DNA from: Gnetum montanum
Taxonomy: Eukaryota > Streptophyta > Gnetopsida > Gnetales > Gnetaceae
Length of the DNA: 64,000 bases
Direction: 5' to 3'
Assembly: GCA_015680685.1 (NCBI GenBank)
Contig: MNCI01009225.1
Coordinates: forward strand, 472,547 to 536,546
Shown: piece by piece, positions 21,958-32,972 of the stretch
Position numbering within the stretch: position 1 is the stretch's first letter
Layout: every line of letters starts with the position of its first letter
Program-made: the position numbers and the translations under genes
The notes under the pieces: generated by a model
The model's database searches: none
Seen by the model: the letters and a program-made list of their open reading frames with translations, nothing else
What the model was told of the DNA's origin: nothing

Positions 21958-22338
21958 TAAATAACCCTAGGAGTCCCTTAATCTATTTACAAATTGCTGA
22001 AAATGAACCACATAAGGCCCTTCTTGATTCAAGTTCTGGAGTCAACCTAATTTCAAGAGAGATGTATCACACCTAGAACCTGCCCCAACTTAAGAAGAGC
22101 AACATCCAACTAGAGCTGGCAGACCAGTCCATCACCATTCCCTTGGGATTGGTGGAGGACATCGTTACCACTATGTGTGGTTGGTCCTACCCAGCTAATT
22201 TCCTGGTGATTGAAGTAAACAACAACGAAGGGGACGTCCCAATTATAATGGTAAGGGCATGGCTAAGTACAGTAGATGCATGCCTAAGAATTGATGATCT
22301 TTCCTTGGAAATTTCTAAGATAAACATTTATGGAAAGA
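21958..22338. other. Inverted duplicate contig (assembly artefact)
   Basis: This segment is the reverse complement of 22340-22703 at near identity and is bounded by single Ns (21957, 22339). A perfect foldback ending exactly at gap markers is best explained as a mis-oriented contig. Confidence 0.85.
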
Positions 22339-22339
22339 N

Positions 22340-22703
22340 TATCTTAGAAATTTCCAAGGAAAGATCATGAATTCTTAGGCATGCATCTACTGTACTTAGC
22401 CATGCCCTTACCATTATAATTGGGACGTCCCCTTCGTTGTTGTTTACTTCAATCACCAGGAAATTAGCTGGGTAGGACCAACCACACATAGTGGTAACGA
22501 TGTCCTCCACCAATCCCAAGGGAATGGTGATGGACTGGTCTGCCAGCTCTAGTTGGATGTTGCTCTTCTTAAGTTGGGGCAGGTTCTAGGTGTGATACAT
22601 CTCTCTTGAAATTAGGTTGACTCCAGAACTTGAATCAAGAAGGGCCTTATGTGGTTCATTTTCAGCAATTTGTAAATAGATTAAGGGACTCCTAGGGTTA
22701 TTT
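22340..22703 (-). pseudogene. D1 aspartic protease region
   Basis: On the minus strand it reads QLADQSI-IPLGLVEDIVTT, then SYPANFLVIEV and VPIIMVRAWL. This matches the gypsy protease C-terminal half (usual ILGRPFL; here IMVRAWL). Upstream, NLISREMYHT-LEPAPT holds the usual pre-flap region. Confidence 0.75.
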
Positions 22704-25264
22704 AGTTTCTTGGGAAGGTGGCATACCTTGATCCAGTCGATTATGGTATGTGTTAACATAACCGTATGCGTGAAGCTCTATTGGACTGAAGGGAGCACCG
22801 AAGCTCTATGTGTGGGAGAAGTAATCATAGATTCAATCGCTTGTTGTTGTGAGAGCTTGTCTGGGCTTTTTGTTCTGAAGAAAGATCTCCTCTTTTTACA
22901 GTTGTCAGAACTAGTAGCAGGTTGAATGTTTACTACTCTCGTAGTGTGGCATTGTTGTGGTTGAGTGGGAAGTTCCCTTTGCATTGTTGGATCAGGAGGT
23001 GTTATGGGAACTACTGGTGAAAGAGGTGCAGATGGATTAGGAGGATGGTGTGGGTATGGAGTATCTCCCGGAGGAGAAGGAGTCCTCCTAAAGTACTCCT
23101 GAACTTGGTAGTGACGTTGGGGAGTTTTGTGACCCATAGAGTCACTTGGAGAAATCGGCTACTGCACATAATAACCATAAGGATCAGGTTGCCAGTAAGG
23201 GTATTGTTGTTTCGGCAGTGGCATCCCTCATGACTGTGGGTATTTCCACTACTGATGATGTTCGATGGGTTGTGGTGGAGTTCCACTTGGATAGTACGTT
23301 AACAGTTGGTGGAATTGCCTTGGGTTACCTTGGGGATAAGGTAACCTTCGGGATGTTTGTTGTTGGTTAAGTCTTGGATTAAGTGCATACACCCTAGACT
23401 CCTGTAGATGTGAGATGATTGGACAACATCCCTTAGAATGGTCATAGTGGCAGATCTCACATCCACTATCATCTTTTGTGTCTAATTCTACAACCTCATC
23501 AGAAATAGTAATTTTTTCCTTACCCTTGTTATGTGCAGGGCCTAAATCTCTCCACTTTGTCTTACCTTTGTCACTACTTTATTCCACCTTAGACTCTTCT
23601 ACAATTTTCAAGATAGTTTCAAGTCTAGAGTCTAAGGAACTCCATAATTCTTCTACCTTAGCCGCTACTTCTATTGCTAGCTTTTGAAGCAGCAAGATTT
23701 TCCTGTTCACCAACTCTTTGATTGGTGACTCATCCTCTTCATCGCAAAATCTCACTCCCTTCTTTCGAAGAGAGGGATCACGGTTGTATTCTTCCGCACT
23801 TTCCCTTTTTCATAGCTCCCCTTCTTCTTTTGCTACTTGTTCCAACAATCTATGAACTTCATGGGCTCTAAGTTTGGATAATCGCCTATGGGCATAAGTC
23901 CCAATGGTTCTCCTAGTCTCATGCCTTAGCCCATCTACGATGTGGCAGAGTTGATCCCACTGTGTGTAACCATGATCTGGGCAATAATGTAACAATGTGT
24001 CGTAGTGGCCCATGGCAGCATCCAAGGGTTCATGAATACCTTGCTTCCATCCTTGGATCTGCTTATGCAAATTGGACACTTTGGAGTACGTTTGATACTT
24101 ATCGTTGAACAGTTCTAACATCGTACTCCACCTCCTGATGGTTTTTGGTTCTAAGGACCAATACCAACTCTTTGCTTCCTTAATGAGTGTCCTGGGAAAC
24201 AACTTATGTTTCTGCCACTCATTCTCTATATTTTGCAAGGCACAGGCATCGTGAAATGCCTATAAATGATGTTGCAGGTCAGTGTTGTATCCCCCCTCAA
24301 AGCATGAGATATTATTCATGTCTAAACGCTTGATCCGACTATCTTTTAAATGCCTTGTTGGTATCCTTACTACCTCCATTATATCAAGCATACTTCGGGT
24401 TGCAAGTAGGGGCTCATCATGATCATCTCTTTCATGACACTTGTGATGTCTTCGTTGTTCCCTACTTTCCCTTCATTCATGCCCTTGTCCTCTCTCTTGA
24501 CTCTCTCGTTGAGGTCTCTAGTTTTTCTTACTTTTATCCTCTCCGTTATGCTCTTCATGATTACGCCTAGAGGTGGAAGGAGAGGGTGAGTGGTGAGATG
24601 AAGGGGAGGAAGAAGGGGAACCATTGCCATGACGATGTTTCTTACCTTCTCTTCTATGGATTCGACCCCAACCGTGGTGACGATCTAAGTGCCTTTCCTT
24701 GTCATTTGTTGTTCCCTCAGTGAACAGTTGGTGTTCACGGGCATCAGAACTAGGGTTGTGTATCATTGAGCATAAGTTCTGATACCCAACCTCCTCACTT
24801 TCATTAGGAGGGGGAACATCCTTTGAAAGAGAACCCGTTGTAAGTGGTTCACCATCTCAAGTTTTACTTAGGATGTGCTGGCCTTTGCCCTTCAACAAGG
24901 TATATTGGCTCTCCTGCCATGAGTCCCTCATACGTTGCAAGGTTGTAGGATAGTAATCCCTTGAGTCAAGATCTTCCACAACGTATTTAGCATAAAATTC
25001 TATCATGTCAATCTATGCTAAGGCACGAAGAAGCATGTTGGGGACTGATCGATCTGGAGGTAACACGATGTTACCTTGCAAATCTCTCCAGCACATCTAT
25101 TTATCTTGATGAAGAATAAAAGTAAAGTTGGGAATATACTCATCGAGATGAGTATATGTCAACCTATATTGTTGAGGAACCGATTGATTTAGGTTATGTA
25201 TTTTTGATTGCCAACTGTCCTTTGTATTATCCCTAGGTGAAGTGCTCTTGTGAGAAGAAGACAT
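22704..25264 (-). pseudogene. D1 gag
   Basis: The start is ATG 25264-25262 (MSSSHKSTS); D2 gag starts MSSSHKHDE at 53468. The retrotrans-gag core at 24238-23810 is open for 142 codons: LFPRTLIKEAKSWYWSL, then W-TMLELFNDKYQTYSKVSNL and DTLLHYCPDHGYTQWDQL. This is the pattern of Athila-type gag. A Cys/His stretch CEICHYDHSKGCCP lies at about 23440-23470, and the C-terminal region is Pro/Gln/Tyr-rich (23400-22780). Several stops and shifts lie outside the core. The product is the particle structural protein. Confidence 0.8.
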
Positions 25265-25388
25265 TGTTATCTATCAGTGTGCTAATTACCATTATATAAT
25301 TTTTCTATTTTGATTAACCCAAAGGTTCGTTTAGGCTCCCAACGGCGTGAGTGATGTCCTATGTTCTATTTAGTGCACAAACACTTAG

Positions 25389-25406
25389 TCCCCGACAACG
25401 GAGCCA
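25389..25406 (-). promoter_or_regulatory. Primer binding site of D1
   Basis: The minus strand reads TGGCTCCGTTGTCGGGGA one base inside the 5' LTR end. It differs at two places from the Asp-tRNA-type site (TGGCGCCGTTGCCGGGGA) used by Athila/Tat elements. This fixes the element on the minus strand. Confidence 0.75.
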
Positions 25407-25407
25407 A

Positions 25408-26095
25408 TGATGAGTGGCAAGATACCCCTACACTCAACCATATGAATACGAGCATAGCACGTGCGATCCGGTCGAACTCTGNNNNNNNNNNNNNNNNNNN
25501 NNNNNNNNNNNNNNNNNNNNNNNNNNNNNNNNNNNTTGCTGGGATTACCACGTGTAACGCATGTGCTCGAAGTGGTCGTACTGAGGCACTTAACTAGGAG
25601 GAAAGTGTTGAGAAAGCTAAGTTAGCCTAAGCATGATGAGCATCTGTTCCTTAATCATCTATACACATCCTTAAATTCTCGTAATCAAGTCATACTCATT
25701 CCATGTTACTAGGAGATAAGGGTGAGAAAGAAAGTAATAAATAAAATTAAATAAAATCCTATTCCATGGCCTACAAGGTTTATCCAGGAAGTTTGTCTTT
25801 ATTTTCATACACAACTTGTGTTCAGGTACAATGTTGCTCAAATAAAGATCCGTTCACTTTAGGACTCCTACTATGGGCACATGAAAAATATTCTATCTTT
25901 GGAGTGATCCATCTGCTAGAGTTTCCCTATTTCTAGCCTAGGATGAGGAAACAAGGGAGAGCCACCTCTTATTTATAGATATGAAGGCCAACCGCGATAT
26001 CACATACGTGATATTGCAAGGGGACGATGTGATATCGCATATGCGATATCGCATGAGATGTGATAGCATGGCCCATGCGATATCATGTCTCATCA
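25408..26095 (-). repeat. 5' LTR of D1 (with sequence gap)
   Basis: It has the same ends as the 3' LTR. A 54-N gap (25482-25535) removes part of U5/R, so length comparison is unsafe. GATATC palindromes are at about 25992-26090 and TATA at 25968-25977. Confidence 0.85.
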
Positions 26096-26861
26096 ACTAT
26101 GGACCCTTAATCGATGAAGCGTTGCCTACGAACATCAAGTTTCTCATTTGATACCTCAAGTTTTTGCTTGGTTTCTTTATGCATCTTGAACTCGACCTCA
26201 TACAACAAGTACAAGTTGGCCACTTGCTTCTTCAAATTTGATAGGGGCTTTCCTATTGTTAGCATTACTAGGTTTGAGTAATGGAGGTTGGAAAGCTTCA
26301 TATACTCAATCATCTCCTCAATTTTCAGCTTCTTTAGGTAAATTTCTACCTTGTTGTATGCGTTTAGTTCATCAAAGATGGGTTGCCTCATGTTGCCTCC
26401 TTGTTGAAGCTGTTGAAGGGCCTCATTCATCTTCGCCTTTACCAATTTGATTTTTTGTTCATTAATTTCTTTTTGAAAACTAACTTGGTTCTTGTAGTGG
26501 TTTTTCACCCTTTCAAACTTCATGGCCCTGCTTTTCTAGGTAGCAATTTTTATGGTAGATTTTTCACAAAGGGAACATACTTCCTCCATGAAGAGATTGT
26601 GATTTTCCACTACCATTGACATCCTAGCAAGCTACTCCTATTTTTTTCACATGTAATCAACCATATGTTCTTTCTGGAGCTCAAGGACATGCAGGCGTTG
26701 ATTATCTTTGGTCATACTAGCATTCTCCTAGTGCACCTCTTCCAAGTCCTTGTTGGTGTGATAGGGTTTTACCTTGGCCCATGACTTGTTAAAGATCACT
26801 GACTCCCTTTCATACTCAACAATTTGAAGTTTGGATTGAAGATGTTGAAAAGCTTTGTCCC
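26096..26861 (-). pseudogene. Middle part of D2 3' extra ORF (coiled coil)
   Basis: From 26861 downward the minus strand reads DKAFQHLQSKLQIVEYE, then a 138-codon open stretch (26523-26107) rich in Lys, Glu, Leu and Gln (NHYKNQVSFQKEINEQKIK; KLKIEEMIEYMKL). Heptad-like spacing suggests a coiled coil. B is inserted at its upstream side and D1 at its downstream side. Confidence 0.65.
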
Positions 26862-28438
26862 TGAAACACCATAAAATTTCAAGGCACTCTTGCTTTACCA
26901 GGGTCTTGGAAATGAGGCAAACATTTCCACAAGTGTATCCTCATGACAGTTTGGTAGGAAATGAATGCATTGAGTTTAGAAAATTTAGTTCAGCAATTTT
27001 TCTACCTCTAGAGCTAACCGGCCCGATGGACTCTTCGGCCTGCCCACCTGGGTGATCCACCCAGTGATAGTCTATTCAGAAACCATGCTTGGAGTTGTTG
27101 ATGGTGCTCAGGATGGGAAAAATAGTTCGGCAAGTTTTCTAGTGGAGAAGTCCGCTATGCTACGCTATGTTGCGTAGCATAGCAAGCCTTCAAAAAATCA
27201 AGTGTTTGAATGTAGGTTTTAGCAAAAGATGTTCGTGCAAGGAAAAATCAGAAATCAGCCTATACAAAGTGCTATGCTATGCTATGCTACATAGTGTAGC
27301 ACAGCATAGCAAGGGAAAAATAAGCAGAATTTTCCCGTTGCAGTTTTAATAGAAATGCAACTTACATTGGCTACTATGCTACACTACGCTACGTAGCGTA
27401 GCATAGCATAGCAAAGAATGAAAATCCACAAAATACTTCAAAAGTTAACCCGATGTGCACCGAGACTTCCAATAGATGCAGTTAACTTCAATGTAAATTT
27501 CCTTTTCAAACTGGTGGCTATGCTACATAGCGTAGCACAGTGTAGTAAGCAGCTAAGCTACGCCAATGTGCTATGCTACATAGCGTAGCATAGCATAGAA
27601 AATAGCTATGCTATGCCAGTGTGCTTCATCTCTTGCTTGCATTATTTGCACACTTGACGCCAACACTCCCAGTTTCGACAACATGATTGTAGCGTAGCAA
27701 GTTCATAATCATCTTTACATATCCATGCAATATGGGCACGTCAGCATCTCGTGGATCTAGGACACATGTCATCCAAGTCTCATTTCTCGCGTACTCCTGA
27801 CCCTGTAAATACCTCGGCGAACCATGCCCAAAGGGTTGGCAAAATTTAGTGATTATTGATAAAATTTGGTTGGCAAATTAAGAATTCTGTTGGAAATTTG
27901 GCAAACTAGCAATTTGTTAGGTCAGAAAATCACAGCGGTTGGCATATTTTGCATGAGCACTTGGCATTAGCTTTTTGCTTATTGGCATTTTGTATTGTTA
28001 GCTTTTAAGCTTGTACTCAAAGAACGTAGTTGAGGTATTTCAAGCATTCTAGTCATCCTTGGACTCTCCGTGCACCTCTGTCATTGTATAACTTGTTATA
28101 CATTTTCAAGAAAAGAAGAGAATCGAACCTGCGACTTTGTGGTGGTGTATTTTCTCATCCTAGTTACTCTATTATCCCTTCATTGTCATCATTGTTCAAC
28201 ATCATTTTCTTTATCGTTGCATTTATTGATCATTGGTTAGATCTCACGTATTTCACACTTAAAACAATGTTTACGAAAGGTTAAGTTACATCGATTAAGT
28301 CCCTGTCTGATTGACCAGACTGTTGAGGGTGCCCCATTTCCATTTTATCTAGCATAGCCCTCACGCGAATCTGGGGTTAAAATTGTTCACCTAATAACCT
28401 CTTGATGTTTCTAGCCATCGATGTTTTCAGTTGCTATA
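26862..28438 (+). repeat. 5' LTR of B
   Basis: It starts TGAAACACC and ends GCTATA (A and C end in TACA). U3 has GCTATGCTA/TAGCGTAGC-type hairpins at 27151-27610. A TATA-like CCTGTAAATACC at about 27801 is CCTATAAATACC in the 3' LTR. It is strongly similar to 43562-44957. Confidence 0.9.
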
Positions 28439-28444
28439 GTTTTC

Positions 28445-28462
28445 TGGCGCTAGAAGGAGGGC
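28445..28462 (+). promoter_or_regulatory. Primer binding site of B
   Basis: TGGCGCTAGAAGGAGGGC begins 6 bp after the LTR. The TGG start fits pairing to a tRNA CCA end. I cannot assign the tRNA with certainty, and it is not the Asp-like site of the D elements. Confidence 0.65.
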
Positions 28463-31400
28463 CTTTTGGTGCCTTTTCCATGTTTCATGGTAGTCTTGCA
28501 TACGTTCTGTACTCCATCACAAACTAGCATAAATGTGACACCCTTTTGCGGTTGTTTAAGCATTGTGTGGTGCAGATTGGTCACCACGATGGTTCCTTTG
28601 GAATCCTGCAGGACAAAAAGCTCCAATCGCCATTCGATCTCCTTATTTTCCTCGTTTGCAAACCCATTTTCTTTTAACCTTGCGAAAATGATTTGCTCAA
28701 GCACCACAGTTACTACCTCTAACATTGAGGTTCTCCTCTCGGGTCAAGGCACCACAGGTGCCAAGCAACTGCTCAGCCTAGTGCGAGAGCTACGTTGATC
28801 TCTTAGGATCTAAAATCGATCAAATGAGAGCTTGGTACAACAATACAAGCAATACAACTTTCTCTGTGCTAAGGTTTAGGAAAATCTGCCCTTAGATGCA
28901 CAAGAACTTAAAGAAAAATGTAGCTTCGAGTTCGCCTACTACAATGGGAGGGAATTTATTCCCACTCCTGGCATTTCCATTCCTTTAACGCAAATGCATC
29001 AGTGGATCATAGATCAGCTAACAAAGTTGTCTAGGCCTAGGGAGCCATGAGACACAGCCTCTCACTATGAAGAGGCATTCCAAGATGGGTAAGAGGAACT
29101 AGATTCCCAATCTGAAGGTGGGGGTCAAACCAACCCTACCACCATCCCTCCCACCCTATCTTTCTAGACAAACCTGCTCTTTATCGCCGCTCCCTTCATG
29201 ATCATGTCCGCATCATCGCAACTCGTAGTTTCATCAGTGACAGGTAGCCATGCCATGCCCTCGACGTATCAACACGCCTCTTCCCCCATCTCATTTTCAG
29301 GTAGCACCCCCCCACAATCATCCCCCCAATCCATTCCCTCAGCATATCATGCATGGATCATGGCTACCCTACCCTACATTCACACCATACCCACATTGTA
29401 GCTGCATGCAACTCCTGCATCCATTCCGGCATCTGCACTTGTTCCATTGTTAGTGGTAGGTCCATCCCAACCACATGGTGGACCCCATTGACTTCCCCCC
29501 TTATTTTGCAACTATCGCAAATGTCCCACTACGCTTGCCACCAAATGTACCAGGTCCCGTAAACGGTACAACCAAGCGCGGGACTATGGTCTGTCCCACT
29601 AGCCACACAAATGGCCTACCTCGTGGCACAACCGATGGTTGTTGCTCCAACAGTAGCACCTACCAGGTGGTGGACAACACAAGCAGCACCTTTCATAGGG
29701 GCCACCCCAACAGCATCACCTATGGGTCACGTCACTGCTTTTGCCACTCCACAGATGGGAGCTGCCTCTGTAGCTCCCCAACCATCCGCATCATCCTTGG
29801 GTCTAGATCAAGCATTCTAGCTTATCCAAACCCTTACTGAGGAAATCAAACACTTCAAGGCTGTCGATTCTGACATGGGACAAGTCATGGATTTCTACCA
29901 TGATGACCCTATTAGCCCGGCAGTCCCCATGCTAATGTTACACCCTGGGATGCCACTTCCTCATTTTACAAAATATAATGGGGAGGGTGATCCCATGCCC
30001 ATCTTATTAAATTTAGATCTGAGTCCCTTCTTTTGTAACAATGGCTGCACACAATCATCTACGTCTTTGCTATGTCTTTGACGGGCAAAGCTTTGGACTG
30101 GTATTGTGCGCTCCCATGCTCCTCCATCTCAACCCTAGAGGAGTTGCTGACCCATTTTGTAATGTGTTTCAAGTATAACTTGAGATCATAGGTTACGTTG
30201 GATCAGTTAATGAGTGTCAAATAAGATCCACTTGAACCGATCCATAAATTCATACAATGGTGGAGCACTACCCTTAACGAGATCCATGAGCCCATCATGG
30301 AGGCCCATTTGTTGGTGGTCTTTAAGGGTGCAGTGAACAATTTCATTAAGTCCAAACTGTACTATCTTGCTCCACGGACTCTTAGTCAAGCTTTTGCCCA
30401 AACCAAGAGCATACAAGATGCGGCCGAGGCAAGAAAAACCTTACCTACATTGCATATAAGAACACCTTTGCGAAGGAAAAAGACAAGGGTAAGGCTGCAA
30501 CAGCCATAGTGGCTACTGTGGCAAATGAAGCCAAACCCAAAAACAATAATAACAAGAAGGCGGCCACACTAGCAACTAACCCTACACCTACACTAGGCAA
30601 CGCAAGCCAACCCTTGACATTGGCACCTGAAGCATCTGCACTGCCCAAACCTAATTTTGAGCATAAAGACTGCTCTAAATATACCCTGCTACCCATCAAG
30701 CCTTCAGAACTTCTGAAGAAATTATTGGGGTGGGGTATATCCAACATAAGAAAATGTTAGAGGAGGTAGCTAGAAAACATCAATGATACTGTGAACTCCT
30801 TAGGAACCCCTCCTTGGCTTTGCCCAATGAGCTGCCAGTTCCTAAGAATTTCAAGCTGGAGTGGTTCTGTGACTACCATCAACAGTGTGGTCACGATATG
30901 GATTACTGCCTGGCGTTAAAGGATGACATCCAAAGAATGATTGATCAAGGGAAACTTGTTCTAGATGAAAGTAACCCAGTGCGTCTTGAAAAACATCTCT
31001 ACATGTCTACATGGATCCACTTAATGCCAACAACATTGGTTACACTATCAACACTATCGACATTGATAGTAATCCCAAGTTGCCCCAGCAGTCGTTTGTT
31101 GTTGTGTGCCCAAGCGTAGCGCACCAACACCACCAGTAGCTAAGAAAAACCTGTAGCAATCATTTGTCCTAAGAATCCCTCCCTGGACATCTACCCTTAC
31201 ACTGCTTGTAAGAAAAATCGCACCACCGTCGACCGCATTAACACTGCAAGCACCATTCATCATCAAGGGGCCAAGCCACTCAACCACCACTACCCCACAT
31301 AAGACAACACCATAGCCTTCTCATCCAAAAAAGTTAGAAGAGTGTTTGATAGGTGAGGCATCAACAGAATGTAACACTTCAGGAACTTCCAAGCCTATGC

Positions 31401-32473
31401 CCTCACCCTCTACATCTATGTCCTCGTTGCCAAAGGATAATGTTGCTACGCATGCATGGTCTTCGCCACCTCACCTGAAATGGTCTAACCCCATACCTGA
31501 AATTGTTCCTCCTCAAGAAATTTGTCTCCTTGGATGAATGGAAGAGGAGAAAGGCAATACAAAAGAAGGTGACCCAAATCTCTTAAGCACTTTCACTCAG
31601 GTCAAGTAGGCCCTAAAACAAAAAAACACAACGTTGAGCCTATACGACCTAATTATGACTTCAACTACACACCGTGAGGCTCTGGTTCGCATGTTAATGA
31701 CAATACCAGTTGACGAGAACATGCCAGCGGAAGAGAAAGTAATTCACTTAGTTATGTCATAGCCATCCTAGTTGACATTCTATGACGATTCCATTAGGGA
31801 GGACCCTGAAAAGGGTCAGGTGACTACAACACCCTTATTCATCACAATTCGGGTCGGCCAACATAAGATCCGAAGGGTACATGTCGATGATGGGGCCACT
31901 ACAAACGTCATCCCATTCCCTATTGTGGACAAGCTGGGTTTGGTAGACCAAATCAAACCCACAACAACATCATGCTTAAAGTCATTCAACGAGGCACGGG
32001 TCATGGTGAAAGGCACCATCCACATCAACTTTGTGGCAGGGTACCAGTTCCCCATGAATGCAACCTTTATCATGGTGGAAGAGATGCCTGGGTTTAACCT
32101 AATATTGGGGAGGTCATAGTTAGCATAACATAGGGCCATCTCTTCATCCATACATCAGGAAATCCATCTACCCTATGTACGGAGGGAGGTGGTGATCCAT
32201 GGCGACAAGGTAGCAATGCAAGCAATAAATAACATAGATATGAAGCAAGGCTTAGAGGTCATAATCTCTAAGAATGAGGTTCTTGTCTCTGTAGATACTA
32301 ACTATTTAGTGAAAGAGCTGGCCCAACACGTCAACTCAGAAAATGAAAATGTGTAGGCCGAGTTACCCTTCCAAGCAGAGGACAACGATGTAGACGAGTG
32401 CTGCAGCAAAGAATCTCGGCCCTACGTCTCACCAAATCCCCGATGGGTTAGAAAGTAGTTAAGCATAGCATAG
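28463..32473 (+). pseudogene. Element B gag and protease
   Basis: The N-terminal part (to about 29870) is Pro/Thr/Ser/Ala-rich with shifts. The capsid core reads PHFTKYNGEGDPM (about 29965), SLTGKALDWYCALP (about 30075), THFVMCFKYNLRS and DPLEPIHKFIQ, then KSKLYYLAPRTLSQAFAQTKSI. The zinc knuckle C-x2-H-x3-GH-x4-C is intact at about 30865-30910. Protease is at about 31880-32120 with HVDDGATTNVIPFP and NLILGRS. The ORF ends SIA with two stops at 32473, as in A. Stops such as LRS*VTLDQ and SVK*DPLEP replace Gln codons. Confidence 0.85.
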
Positions 32474-32604
32474 TAACCCCACTACTTCCTACCCAGTTAA
32501 CATCCATTGTACAATTATTACTTATTCACTTCGCATACATCCATCTACGCTAGGTTTCTTGACTAAATCCTTTAAACCATTCACCATTCGTATGTTTTTT
32601 TTAC

Positions 32605-32805
32605 ATCATCCATATGGCCGGAAATGGCATACATCATCCATATGGCCCGAAATGGCCTAAAACTACATATAATCCACTAAGGCCTAAAACTGATAAAACA
32701 TTTTTCTTTCATTTACCTTACTCCATGGCCTAAGATGGCCTAAAACTACACATGGCCTGAACTGGCCCAAAACTATGCACGACCCGAAATGGCCTAAAAC
32801 TAAGA
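32605..32805 (+). repeat. Hairpin array 1 of element B (GGCC type)
   Basis: About five units of GGCC, a six-base loop, GGCC and TAAAACTA. The loops differ (CGAAAT, TAAGAT, TGAACT) while the GGCC arms are kept. Same place as array 1 of A. Confidence 0.8.
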
Positions 32806-32972
32806 CACATTAAAAAAATTAAAAACATAGAAAACCTATCTCATGGATAACATACGTAATGCATAAGCTAGAATAACACCTATCTTGACATGATTCATTT
32901 TTCATTCAAGGTTTCAAATAAACAATGTTTGCAATAGTTTTGCAAAAATACAAAATCAAAAAGCCCTTGCTA

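Larger units (their letters stand above)
18977..26095 (-). mobile_element. Element D1: Athila-like element with gag and protease; pol not seen
   Basis: LTRs at 18977-19944 (3') and 25408-26095 (5') flank gag (22704-25264) and protease (22340-22703) on the minus strand. Flanking 5-mers GCTAT (18972-18976) and ACTAT (26096-26100) are a near-perfect target duplication. RT, RNase H and integrase are absent, but a misassembled contig lies exactly where they would start, so loss of pol may be an artefact. Confidence 0.8.

Noticed and set aside
22080-22600. Long perfect inverted repeat that could be a MITE or a hairpin RNA gene
   Set aside because: It is centred on an N and bounded by another N; it is a mis-oriented contig, not biology.
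27151-27610. Clustered palindromic repeats as a possible CRISPR array
   Set aside because: Units are imperfect, spacers are irregular, the cluster is in a plant LTR and no cas-like gene is present.
32816-32960. Possible polyadenylation signals downstream of the antisense stop
   Set aside because: Generic A/T-rich sequence with no motif conserved between A and B.
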